Assembly: GCA_030592465.1 (NCBI GenBank) | Contig: JAUVJB010000124.1 | Coordinates: 1-8,593, forward strand | Direction of reading: 5' to 3' | DNA from: Bacteroidota bacterium | GTDB taxonomy: Bacteria; Bacteroidota; Bacteroidia; Bacteroidales; B39-G9 | Length of the DNA stretch: 8,593 nt | Part shown: positions 1-6,442 of the stretch, in pieces | Position numbering within the stretch: the first letter of the stretch is position 1 | Layout: the number at the start of each line of letters is the position of its first letter | Position numbers and translations under genes: made by a program | Notes under the pieces: model-generated | What the model was told of the DNA's origin: nothing | The model's database searches: none | What the model saw: the letters and a program-made list of their open reading frames with translations, nothing else

Positions 1-123
1 ATGTAAACAAATATTTTTTTCAAGATGTTATTAATTGAACGTTTAATAAGGGTTAAAATTATCTTAACGTTTCAAGTTAATTTTTTTTGTTGTCATCGGA
101 ATAACAGTAAATATTTTTTAATT

Positions 124-149
124 AAAACCTTAAATCCGCAAAGGTTTTT
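124..149 (+). terminator. Possible weak terminator of an upstream gene
   Basis: An 8-bp perfect stem (AAAACCTT at 124-131 with AAGGTTTT at 141-148) encloses a 9-nt loop and runs into a short T tract (145-149). It has the form of a weak rho-independent terminator on the + strand and could end a gene lying left of the window. The stem has few G-C pairs, so it may have no function. Confidence 0.25.
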
Positions 150-176
150 GTAATTCAATGAATATTAACGTGATAA

Positions 177-202
177 CAACAAGAAGTTGCAACCCCTTGT
201 TG
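177..202. promoter_or_regulatory. 26-bp near-perfect dyad, operator-like
   Basis: The sequence is symmetric about 189.5. CAACAAG (177-183) mirrors CTTGTTG (196-202), and the centre GTTGCAAC (186-193) is itself a perfect palindrome, so 11 of 13 half-site positions match. There is no T-run on either side, so it does not look like a terminator. An uninterrupted dyad of this kind fits a binding site for a dimeric regulator of the gene at 320. That role is inferred only. Confidence 0.25.
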
Positions 203-319
203 AGCAAAAAAAATACAATTTGATATTTTAAATATACATATTTGTATTTTATTATTCATTTTTTTGTTATAATTATTTATAAATATATAATTTAGCCAAA
301 ATTTAACATTGAAAAAATA

Positions 320-1069
320 ATGAAAAAAAAATTAATATTACTGATTTTTGTTGTTTTTCCTCAATTTCTTTTCTCACAGACAATTAATGACACAAAATTG
401 TTTGTCCCAATGATTTCTGTATCATATTCGATACAAGTTCCGGGAGGAAATTTGGCAAAACGTTTCGGCATTAATTCAACTTGTGGAGCATCGTTTATGG
501 TAAAAACAAAATCGAATTTTCTTTTTGGTATTGACGGCAATTATCTTTTTGGGTCTGATGTTAAAGAAAATGGTATTTTAGACAGTATTATTACGTCAAA
601 TGGTCAGGTTATTAATATTTTTGGGGAATATGCAGGAATAAAATTTTTTGAAAGCGGATTTTATATTAATGCTAAAGCAGGGAAAATATTTCCTGTTTTT
701 GGCCCAAATGAAAATTCAGGATTACTCATTAACACAAATATAGGATTATTACAGCATAATATAAGAATTGAAAACGACGGAAATAATACTCCAAGCATTT
801 TGAATGATTATGCCAAAGGTTATGACCGACTAACCAATGGATTGGCAATTAGCGAATTTATCGGTTATATGTATTTCGCGAATAACGGCAGAGTGAATTT
901 TTATGCCGGCGTTGAATTTACTCAAGCATGGACGAAAAATCGTCGTTCGTGGGATTTCGATACAATGCAGAAAGATGACCAATTAAGACACGATTATTTA
1001 TATGCCTTTAAGTTTGGTTGGATTATTACATTAAATAAAAAAATGACTGATAAATATTATTTTTATTAA
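320..1069 (+). CDS. Exported, probably outer-membrane beta-barrel protein of unknown function
   Basis: This 249-residue protein starts with a classic signal peptide: MKKK, a hydrophobic stretch at about residues 5-19, and a likely cleavage near the FS-Q at 19-20. The mature part lacks long hydrophobic helices. It has many short alternating segments rich in Gly, Phe, Tyr and Asn (for example GIDGNYLFG, FGEYAGIKFF and FYAGVEFTQAW), the usual look of a Bacteroidota outer-membrane barrel of 8-10 strands. I recognise no catalytic motif and cannot name a family with confidence. The ATG at 320 is chosen because it puts the signal peptide directly at the N-terminus. The gene stands alone: a palindromic repeat and 167 nt separate it from waaA, so co-transcription is possible but not shown. 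Location in the outer membrane is inferred from the signal peptide and composition. Confidence 0.75.
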   Translation: MKKKLILLIFVVFPQFLFSQTINDTKLFVPMISVSYSIQVPGGNLAKRFGINSTCGASFMVKTKSNFLFGIDGNYLFGSDVKENGILDSIITSNGQVINIFGEYAGIKFFESGFYINAKAGKIFPVFGPNENSGLLINTNIGLLQHNIRIENDGNNTPSILNDYAKGYDRLTNGLAISEFIGYMYFANNGRVNFYAGVEFTQAWTKNRRSWDFDTMQKDDQLRHDYLYAFKFGWIITLNKKMTDKYYFY

Positions 1070-1076
1070 TAATTTA

Positions 1077-1145
1077 TGAGTCCACTGTGAAAACTATCCG
1101 CCAGCTGGCGGGTTAACCGCTTATCGGCTTTTCGGAGCGGACTCA
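1077..1145. repeat. 69-bp GC-rich palindromic repeat (REP/MITE-like)
   Basis: The ends are 7-bp perfect inverted repeats, TGAGTCC (1077-1083) and GGACTCA (1139-1145). The pairing continues imperfectly inward to a 17-bp arm with 14 Watson-Crick matches. The interior holds a perfect 14-bp palindrome, CCGCCAGCTGGCGG (1098-1111), overlapping a second, GGTTAACC (1111-1118). The element is far richer in G+C than its surroundings and lies eight bases after a stop codon, typical of a dispersed REP or miniature element. No target-site duplication is obvious. It could also act as a transcript-end or mRNA-stabilising structure. Confidence 0.65.
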
Positions 1146-1236
1146 ACAATAGGATGTTCCAAAATTAAATTGATATGATAATAAAATATGAAAGATGCTA
1201 ATAATTTATTGAATTTATATATTTCTTAAAAAATTT

Positions 1237-2481
1237 ATGATTGTAATTTATAACACACTCATCAGATTATATTTTTTTGCTATTCTTGTTGCTTCATTTT
1301 TTAATCCGAAAGCACGTCTTTGGATTAAAGGACGAAAAAACATTTTCAAAAAAATTAAACAAAGCATTGATAAAACACAACCAATTGTTTGGTTTCACTG
1401 TGCTTCGCTTGGTGAATTTGAGCAAGGAAGACCGGTTATTGAAGCATTAAAACAAAAACACCCCAAATATAAAATTCTGCTCACGTTTTTTTCTCCGTCA
1501 GGTTATGAAGTAAGAAAAAATTACGCAGGTGCCGATTATATTTTTTATTTACCAATTGATACTAAAAAAAATGCAGCAAAATTTATTCAAATAGTAAATC
1601 CCAAGATAGTGTTTTTTGTGAAATATGAATTTTGGTATCATTATTTGAATATTTTGCAAAAAAAGAACATTCCTGTTTTTGTATTTTCTGCAATTTTTAG
1701 AAAAAATCAATTATTTTTTAAATGGTATGGTGGATTTTACAAAAAAATGTTGCATAAATTTAATTTTCTTTTTGTGCAAAACAACGAATCGAAAAACCTT
1801 TTAAATTCCATTAATATAACAAATGTTGAAATAACAGGAGATACTCGTTTCGACAGGGTTTATTCAATAGCATCGCAATCAAAAAAAATCCCGATTATTG
1901 AAGCATTTAAACAGAACAAATTAACAATTATTGCAGGCAGCACATGGAAACCCGATGAGGAACTACTCATACAATTTATCAATTCAGGTAAAGAGAATGA
2001 AATAAAATATATTATTGCACCACACGAAATTTTCATTGAGAACATTGAAAGAATAGAAAAGGCAATTAATAAAAAAGTAATTAGATTTTCACAAGCAAAT
2101 GAGCAAAATGTTTTAGAGTCGCAAGTAATTATAATCGACAATATCGGTCTGCTGTCTTCTTTGTATAAATATGGAGATATTGCTTACATTGGTGGTGGCT
2201 TTGGTAAAGGAATTCATAATGTTTTAGAAGCCGCAACTTTTGGACTTCCCTTGGTTTTTGGAAAAAATTATCATCAATTTAATGAGGCTGTTCAACTTGT
2301 TGATTTAAAAGCTGCTTTTGTTGTTAATAATTTTTATGATTTAGATAAAATTTTTAAAACATTGCTTACAAATAAAATCTTACTGAAAAACACAGGAGAA
2401 ATTTCAAAAAATTATGTTATCTCAAACCTTGGAGCAACAAGCAGAATACTATCAATATGCAACAAGTATCTTTCCGAGTAA
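1237..2481 (+). CDS. waaA: 3-deoxy-D-manno-octulosonic acid (Kdo) transferase
   Basis: WaaA (KdtA) transfers Kdo from CMP-Kdo to the lipid A precursor at the inner face of the cytoplasmic membrane, the first step of LPS core assembly. The 414-residue length is normal for the family. Residues about 4-22 form a hydrophobic membrane anchor, followed by NPKARLWIKGRK, typical of Bacteroidota members. The N-terminal GT-B domain has CASLGEFEQGRP, whose E60 matches the catalytic base of characterised WaaA, and a YEFW motif with E131 at the second conserved acidic site. The C-terminal domain has GDTRFDR (201-207), AGSTWKPDEE (233-242), APHE (261-264) and the nucleotide-sugar loop GGGFGKGIHNVLEAATFG (319-336). 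The ATG at 1237 places the anchor at the very N-terminus as expected. Whether one or two Kdo units are added cannot be read from sequence. Identification is firm. Confidence 0.96.
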   Translation: MIVIYNTLIRLYFFAILVASFFNPKARLWIKGRKNIFKKIKQSIDKTQPIVWFHCASLGEFEQGRPVIEALKQKHPKYKILLTFFSPSGYEVRKNYAGADYIFYLPIDTKKNAAKFIQIVNPKIVFFVKYEFWYHYLNILQKKNIPVFVFSAIFRKNQLFFKWYGGFYKKMLHKFNFLFVQNNESKNLLNSINITNVEITGDTRFDRVYSIASQSKKIPIIEAFKQNKLTIIAGSTWKPDEELLIQFINSGKENEIKYIIAPHEIFIENIERIEKAINKKVIRFSQANEQNVLESQVIIIDNIGLLSSLYKYGDIAYIGGGFGKGIHNVLEAATFGLPLVFGKNYHQFNEAVQLVDLKAAFVVNNFYDLDKIFKTLLTNKILLKNTGEISKNYVISNLGATSRILSICNKYLSE

Positions 2482-2603
2482 CAATTCAAAAAAAAGCATA
2501 AAAAAAAACAAATTCACAACCTAACTCACAGAGTTTCAATATTCTGTATGAATATAAACAATAATTGTTAATAAGTGCTTTTTTATTTTTTTAAATATGT
2601 AGT

Positions 2604-2638
2604 TACTTTCGTATAGATGTTTAGTTTCTATTAGAAAC
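2604..2638 (+). promoter_or_regulatory. Possible nrdJ promoter -7 box and leader hairpin
   Basis: TACTTTCG at 2604-2611 resembles the Bacteroidota -7 element TAnnTTTG with one mismatch. The expected -33 TTTG is absent; a T-run occupies that position. Just downstream, GTTTCT (2624-2629) and AGAAAC (2633-2638) make a 6-bp hairpin with a 3-nt loop in what would be the nrdJ leader. I saw no NrdR box and no cobalamin riboswitch in the 179-nt gap before nrdJ. Confidence 0.3.
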
Positions 2639-2681
2639 ACCCTATTTATCAATAAATCAATTGAATAAAAAAAAAATAAAA

Positions 2682-5243
2682 ATGGCGACAAAAGAAATGG
2701 CAGTAAAAAAAGCAGAAAAAGTAGAAAAGCAAAAATTTTATTCATTCGACCAAGCTTTTCAATCTTCGCTGAAATATTTTAAAGGAGATGATTTGGCTGC
2801 CCGAGTTTGGGTTAATAAATACGCTATAAAAGATTCTTTCGGCAATATTTATGAGTTAAATCCCAACGATATGCATCGTCGCTTAACCAAAGAAATAGCT
2901 CGAATAGAAAAAAAATACCCAAATTCAATCGGCGAAGAAACCATTTTTAATCTTTTGAAAAATTTTAAATATATTGTGCCTCAAGGTGGTCCAATGTCAG
3001 GAATTGGCAATAAATACCAGATTGTTTCCTTGTCAAATTGTTTTGTTATTGGAGAAGACAATCCTGCTGATTCGTATGGTGGAATATTAAAAACCGATCA
3101 AGAACAAGTTCAATTGATGAAACGAAGAGGCGGAGTAGGTCATGATTTGTCACACATTCGTCCAAAAGGCAGCCCTGTAAAAAACAGTGCTTTAACATCA
3201 ACCGGTATTGTTCCTTTTATGGAGCGTTATTCAAATTCTACACGCGAAGTTGCCCAAGATGGAAGGCGTGGAGCATTGATGTTAAGCGTTTCTATTAAAC
3301 ATCCTGATGCAGAAGATTTTATAAATGCAAAATTAGAACAAGGTAAAATTACCGGAGCAAACGTATCTGTTAAGATTAATGATGAGTTTATGAGTGCCGT
3401 TTACGAAAACAAACCATATACCCAGCAATATCCAATAGATTCGGACAACCCGACTTTTACAAAAACTATTGACGCAAGAAAACTTTGGGATAAAATTATT
3501 CATAATGCATGGAAATCAGCTGAGCCGGGTATTTTATTTTGGGATACTATTATTAAAGAATCTGTTCCTGATTGTTATTCCGATTTAGGATATAAAACAG
3601 TATCAACTAATCCCTGCGGAGAGATTCCTCTTTGTCCTCACGACAGCTGCAGGTTACTTGCTATTAATCTTTACAGCTATGTTGACGCTCCTTTTACAAA
3701 AAAAGCTAAATTTAATTTCAATTTATTCAAAAATCATGTTGCTTATGCACAAAGAATAATGGATGATATTATTGATCTTGAATTAGAAAAAATTGATGGT
3801 ATATTAAATAAGATTGACAAAGATCCTGAGACAGAAGAAGTTAAAAGAGCAGAAAGAAAATTATGGCAAAGCATTAAAAACAAAGCAGAAGAGGGAAGAA
3901 GAACAGGAGTTGGAATTACCGCAGAAGGCGATATGCTTGCTGCCTTGGGGTTAACTTATGGTAGCGAAAATGCCGTTGATTTCTCAACAGAAGTTCATAA
4001 AACTCTCGCTGTTGAAGCATATCGCTCATCAGTTAATATGGCTAAAGAAAGAGGAGCTTTTGCTATTTATGATGTTCAACGCGAAAACAAAAATCCTTTT
4101 ATCTTAAGGCTTAAACAAGAAGATGAGCAATTATATAATGACATGAAAAAAATTGGCAGACGAAATATTGCTCTTCTTACAATTGCCCCGACAGGAACAA
4201 CAAGTTTGATGACTCAAACAAGCTCCGGAATTGAGCCTGTTTTTATGCCTGTTTATACTCGCCGTCGTAAAGTTAATCCAAATGATTCGGATACAACTGT
4301 TTCTTTTACAGATGAATTGGGAGATACTTGGGAAGAATATACTGTTTTTCATCATCAATTTATTATCTGGCTTAAAGCTAACGGATATAATTATGATGAA
4401 GTGAAAAATTATGATAATGAAACGTTAAATGAATTAGTCAAAAAATCGCCTTATTACAAAGCAACTGCTAACGATGTAGATTGGTTAAATAAAATTAAGA
4501 TGCAGGGCAGTATTCAAAAATGGGTAGATCATTCAATTAGTGTAACAATAAATTTGCCTAATGATGCATCAGAAGATTTAGTCGGACAACTTTATTTTGA
4601 AGCTTGGAAATCAGGATGTAAAGGCGTTACTGTTTATCGTGATGGTTCACGGGCAGGTATTTTGGTTGCTAAAAAAGATGAAAAAGAGGTTGTTAATAAA
4701 GTGCTTAAACGTCCCAAAGAGCTTGATACAGATATTGTTCGTTTTTATAACAATAGTGAGAAATGGATTGCTTTTATTGGTTTATTAGAAGGTAAACCTT
4801 ATGAAATATTTACAGGTTTAGCTGATGATGATGTTTTACCTATTCCAAAATCAATTAATTCCGGTAAAATTATTAAAAATAAAGACGAAGAAGATAATAC
4901 TCGTTACGATTTTCAATATATTAATAAATACGGGTATAAAACTACTCTTGAGGGATTGTCTCATAAATTCAACAAAGAATTTTGGAATTATGCAAAATTA
5001 ATTTCCAGTGTGCTTCGTTACGGAATGCCTATTCCAAATGTAGTTAACCTTGTTTCTTCGTTGCAGTTAGACAGTGAGACAATTAATACATGGAAAACAG
5101 GTGTAGAAAGAGCATTAAAAAAATATATTCCAAACGGGACAAAAGCAAAAGGTCAGGTTTGTCCTAATTGCGGTTCCAATTCTTTAATTTATCAAGAAGG
5201 CTGCTTAATTTGCCAGAGTTGTGGTTCTTCAAAATGCGGGTGA
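2682..5243 (+). CDS. nrdJ: Adenosylcobalamin-dependent (class II) ribonucleotide reductase
   Basis: NrdJ makes deoxyribonucleotides from ribonucleotides in the cytoplasm, using adenosylcobalamin to generate the active-site thiyl radical, so it needs no oxygen and no separate radical subunit. Numbering from the ATG at 2682 (853 residues), SNCF gives C120. NPCGE (310-314) gives the thiyl Cys C312 with N310 and E314. HDSCRL gives C323. The C312-to-C323 spacing of 11 and the order match the three catalytic cysteines of Thermotoga maritima NrdJ. APTGTTS lies near 502-508. The C-terminus has a Cys-rich tail (C827, C830, C841, C844, C847, C852) that would bind zinc and relay electrons to the active site. 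No N-terminal ATP cone is evident. An in-frame TTG at 2661 would add seven residues (MNKKKIK); the ATG is preferred. Identification is firm. Confidence 0.96.
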   Translation: MATKEMAVKKAEKVEKQKFYSFDQAFQSSLKYFKGDDLAARVWVNKYAIKDSFGNIYELNPNDMHRRLTKEIARIEKKYPNSIGEETIFNLLKNFKYIVPQGGPMSGIGNKYQIVSLSNCFVIGEDNPADSYGGILKTDQEQVQLMKRRGGVGHDLSHIRPKGSPVKNSALTSTGIVPFMERYSNSTREVAQDGRRGALMLSVSIKHPDAEDFINAKLEQGKITGANVSVKINDEFMSAVYENKPYTQQYPIDSDNPTFTKTIDARKLWDKIIHNAWKSAEPGILFWDTIIKESVPDCYSDLGYKTVSTNPCGEIPLCPHDSCRLLAINLYSYVDAPFTKKAKFNFNLFKNHVAYAQRIMDDIIDLELEKIDGILNKIDKDPETEEVKRAERKLWQSIKNKAEEGRRTGVGITAEGDMLAALGLTYGSENAVDFSTEVHKTLAVEAYRSSVNMAKERGAFAIYDVQRENKNPFILRLKQEDEQLYNDMKKIGRRNIALLTIAPTGTTSLMTQTSSGIEPVFMPVYTRRRKVNPNDSDTTVSFTDELGDTWEEYTVFHHQFIIWLKANGYNYDEVKNYDNETLNELVKKSPYYKATANDVDWLNKIKMQGSIQKWVDHSISVTINLPNDASEDLVGQLYFEAWKSGCKGVTVYRDGSRAGILVAKKDEKEVVNKVLKRPKELDTDIVRFYNNSEKWIAFIGLLEGKPYEIFTGLADDDVLPIPKSINSGKIIKNKDEEDNTRYDFQYINKYGYKTTLEGLSHKFNKEFWNYAKLISSVLRYGMPIPNVVNLVSSLQLDSETINTWKTGVERALKKYIPNGTKAKGQVCPNCGSNSLIYQEGCLICQSCGSSKCG

Positions 5244-5290
5244 TTATAAATATTATTAAAATATACAGATTGATAAAACTTTGTAGATTC

Positions 5291-5319
5291 TATATTCTAA
5301 AATACATTTTTGGAATATA
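5291..5319 (+). other. AT-rich hairpin after nrdJ
   Basis: TATATTCTAAAA (5291-5302) pairs with TTTTGGAATATA (5308-5319) over 12 bp with a single mismatched column, a T-G wobble on the + strand. The loop is TACAT. It lies 47 nt after the nrdJ stop and just before the main terminator, so it probably forms part of the 3' untranslated end of the nrdJ mRNA, perhaps protecting it from exonucleases. It lacks the G-C content and T tail of a terminator. Confidence 0.4.
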
Positions 5320-5324
5320 TTTAG

Positions 5325-5434
5325 GCAAAAAAAAAGATGCTCTTCTGTGAGAGGAAAAGAGCATCTGAATTTTTAATTTTTAGTATAAAAAGAAAACGTT
5401 GATTAAAAAAGGACAACAAATTTCTTTTTTTTGT
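5325..5434 (-). ncRNA. Predicted small RNA antisense-oriented to nrdJ and the CBASS operon
   Basis: A near-ideal Bacteroidota promoter on the minus strand (5440-5470) is followed about 70-100 nt later by a strong terminator with a U9 tail. The predicted transcript starts near 5430-5435 and ends near 5325-5328, about 105-110 nt. It contains no credible reading frame. Its 5' part is A- and U-rich with little structure, and the 3' part is the terminator hairpin, the usual layout of a trans-acting small RNA. It does not overlap either flanking coding region, so it is intergenic rather than a true antisense RNA. Start and end are inferred, and I recognise no known RNA family. Confidence 0.45.
5327..5380. 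terminator. Strong bidirectional rho-independent terminator
   Basis: A 10-bp perfect stem, AGATGCTCTT (5335-5344) with AAGAGCATCT (5357-5366), encloses a 12-nt loop. On the left are nine consecutive A (5327-5335), which read as a U9 tail on the minus strand. On the right are two interrupted T runs (5370-5374 and 5377-5381). It can end nrdJ on the + strand, but the uninterrupted U tail makes it better as a terminator for transcripts coming leftward from the promoter at 5440-5470. Confidence 0.85.
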
Positions 5435-5439
5435 AAGTA

Positions 5440-5470
5440 CAAATATAATCCAATTATTTTTTCTTGCAAA
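5440..5470 (-). promoter_or_regulatory. Bacteroidota-type -33/-7 promoter, minus strand
   Basis: Read on the minus strand, TTTG (5467-5470) is followed after exactly 19 nt by TATATTTG (5440-5447), a full match to the primary sigma factor consensus described for Bacteroidota (TTTG and TAnnTTTG). Transcription would start near 5430-5435 and run toward the 3' end of nrdJ. No minus-strand protein gene lies ahead of it before the terminator. Confidence 0.55.
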
Positions 5471-5493
5471 TTTTTTTAATGTTTTTTCCTTTT

Positions 5494-5527
5494 TTCGGTT
5501 TATTGCACAGAACCGAATAAGTCTGTG
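5494..5527 (+). promoter_or_regulatory. Two overlapping inverted repeats upstream of the CBASS operon
   Basis: TTCGGTT (5494-5500) pairs with AACCGAA (5511-5517), and CACAGA (5506-5511) pairs with TCTGTG (5522-5527). The two stems share base 5511, and each uses the other's loop, so they are close to mutually exclusive. They lie 22-55 nt before the first operon gene. They could be an operator, an alternative-structure leader, or remains of a recombination site. I could not find a consensus -33/-7 promoter for the operon on the + strand. Confidence 0.35.
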
Positions 5528-5548
5528 TGTCATAAAAATTAAATAATA

Positions 5549-5794
5549 ATGAATTATAAACAAAAAAAAGAAGATGTTTGGGAAAAAGGAAAAAAAATTA
5601 GAGGGAAAGACATAAGTTTTTATCGAAAAGATAAAAATGGGAATGTCCTTTATTATCATTCTTATGGAAAATTGTCTGAAATGGGTTGGGAAATTGACCA
5701 TTCTAAGCCTCAATCAAAAGGTGGTACGCATCACCTAAACAATCTACAACCTTTAAAAACTTCTGATAACCGAAAAAAAAGCAATAAATATTAG
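5549..5794 (+). CDS. Small HNH endonuclease-fold protein, first gene of the CBASS operon
   Basis: This 81-residue protein is essentially one HNH domain. YRKDKNGN (25-32) and SYGKLSEMGWEIDHSKP lead into the betabetaalpha-metal core. D50-H51 supply the first metal and general-base positions, followed by KGGTHHLNNLQPL (N64/N65) and DNRKKSN with N74 where the last His of H-N-H often sits, so it is an H-N-N variant. HNH proteins cut nucleic acid using a divalent metal. No DNA-binding or sensor domain is attached. It ends 3 nt before the Cap15-like gene, so the two are almost certainly co-transcribed. In CBASS, HNH domains are known fused to SAVED sensors (Cap5); here the nuclease stands alone beside a membrane effector. 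It may be an accessory effector or a separate solitary nuclease. The fold call is firm; the CBASS role is inferred from position. Confidence 0.8.
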   Translation: MNYKQKKEDVWEKGKKIRGKDISFYRKDKNGNVLYYHSYGKLSEMGWEIDHSKPQSKGGTHHLNNLQPLKTSDNRKKSNKY

Positions 5795-5797
5795 CCG

Positions 5798-6442
5798 ATG
5801 GAGAAAGATAACTTTAGATATTACAAGCCAAAAATGCTTTTATTAACGATTATTGTTCTTTCGTTAGGATTTGGAGGTTTATTGAGTTTTTTCACAGATT
5901 ACATAAATGGTTTCTTAGAAAAACCATACGTCCATTATCCTACAGTTAGCACATTAATTGTATTTACGTTAATTCTAATTGATAAATATGGTTTTAAGAA
6001 TAAATATTTGAGACAATTGTTATTTTGGAGTAAAGACATAAATGGTAGATATGAAGGAATTGTTAAGTATAAACATTATAAAACAGGTATTTTAGAAGAA
6101 AAACCCTGTTTTGTTGAAATTGAACAAAGTGCTTCAAAAATATTAGTTCATACATATTTTGACTTTAAATACAATAAGAAATCAGAGAAAACATATTCGA
6201 AAAGTTTTGTTACAAGTGTAATATCAGAAGATTTTGATAAACAGACATTAGTTTTTACTTATCAAAATGAAGGTAATACAATAAATGGTTTACAACCAAG
6301 TAACGGAACAAATATTCTTTCAATAATTGAAAGAAATAGAAATGTCTTTTTGGAAGGGATTTATTATACAAATAAAGAACCCCAAACGAAAGGAGAAATG
6401 AAAGTAAAATTAATATCAAAAAAATTAAAAAGAGAATTTTAA
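5798..6442 (+). CDS. cap15: Cap15-like CBASS effector (two membrane helices plus beta-barrel)
   Basis: This 214-residue protein begins with two hydrophobic helices (about 13-32 and 49-62) separated by a short loop. A soluble beta-rich domain follows from about residue 80. It opens with INGRYEG (81-87), continues with PCFVEIEQSASKILVHTYF (103-121), a TLVFTYQNEG strand, and NGTNILSI (169-176), and closes with FLEGIYYTNK and TKGEMKVKL. This order and strand pattern match Cap15, whose barrel binds the cyclic nucleotide and drives oligomerisation that disrupts the inner membrane, killing the infected cell. The stop overlaps the cyclase start by one base (TAATG), which suggests coupled translation of sensor and effector. 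Residue-level ligand contacts cannot be assigned here. Another two-helix nucleotide sensor is the main alternative, but the cyclase neighbour supports Cap15. Confidence 0.8.
   Translation: MEKDNFRYYKPKMLLLTIIVLSLGFGGLLSFFTDYINGFLEKPYVHYPTVSTLIVFTLILIDKYGFKNKYLRQLLFWSKDINGRYEGIVKYKHYKTGILEEKPCFVEIEQSASKILVHTYFDFKYNKKSEKTYSKSFVTSVISEDFDKQTLVFTYQNEGNTINGLQPSNGTNILSIIERNRNVFLEGIYYTNKEPQTKGEMKVKLISKKLKREF

Larger units (their letters stand above)
1..319. other. Gene-free AT-rich leader region
   Basis: No open frame of convincing length or composition lies here on either strand. The stretch is very AT-rich and contains two inverted repeats, listed separately (124-148 and 177-202). It is the 5' flank of the exported-protein gene at 320. 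I looked for the Bacteroidota promoter pair (TTTG, about 19 nt, TAnnTTTG) and found only fragments. CATATTTG at 237-244 resembles a -7 box with one mismatch but has no TTTG at the right distance. The promoter of the downstream gene is therefore not assigned. Confidence 0.5.

Noticed and set aside
1860..2141. Minus-strand open frame of 93 codons inside waaA
   Set aside because: It lies wholly within the well-identified waaA gene and has low-complexity Ser/Ile/Cys-rich composition with no motif, as expected of a shadow frame.
2482..2681. Cobalamin riboswitch or NrdR box before nrdJ
   Set aside because: The gap is too short and too AT-rich for a cobalamin riboswitch, and no paired NrdR-type boxes were seen.
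2536..2745. Minus-strand open frame of 69 codons before and over the nrdJ start
   Set aside because: The predicted Phe/Leu-rich hydrophobic stretch comes from the A-rich start of nrdJ read backward. There is no independent support.
5321..5713. Minus-strand open frame of 130 codons across the nrdJ-HNH gap
   Set aside because: It is Phe/Ile/Lys-rich, runs through the terminator and the HNH coding sequence, and has no recognisable domain. Its start lies upstream of the minus-strand promoter, so that promoter could not express it.
5907..5927. 7-bp inverted repeat ATGGTTT/AAACCAT in the Cap15-like gene
   Set aside because: It is short, AT-rich and in a coding region of low complexity. Such repeats are expected by chance.
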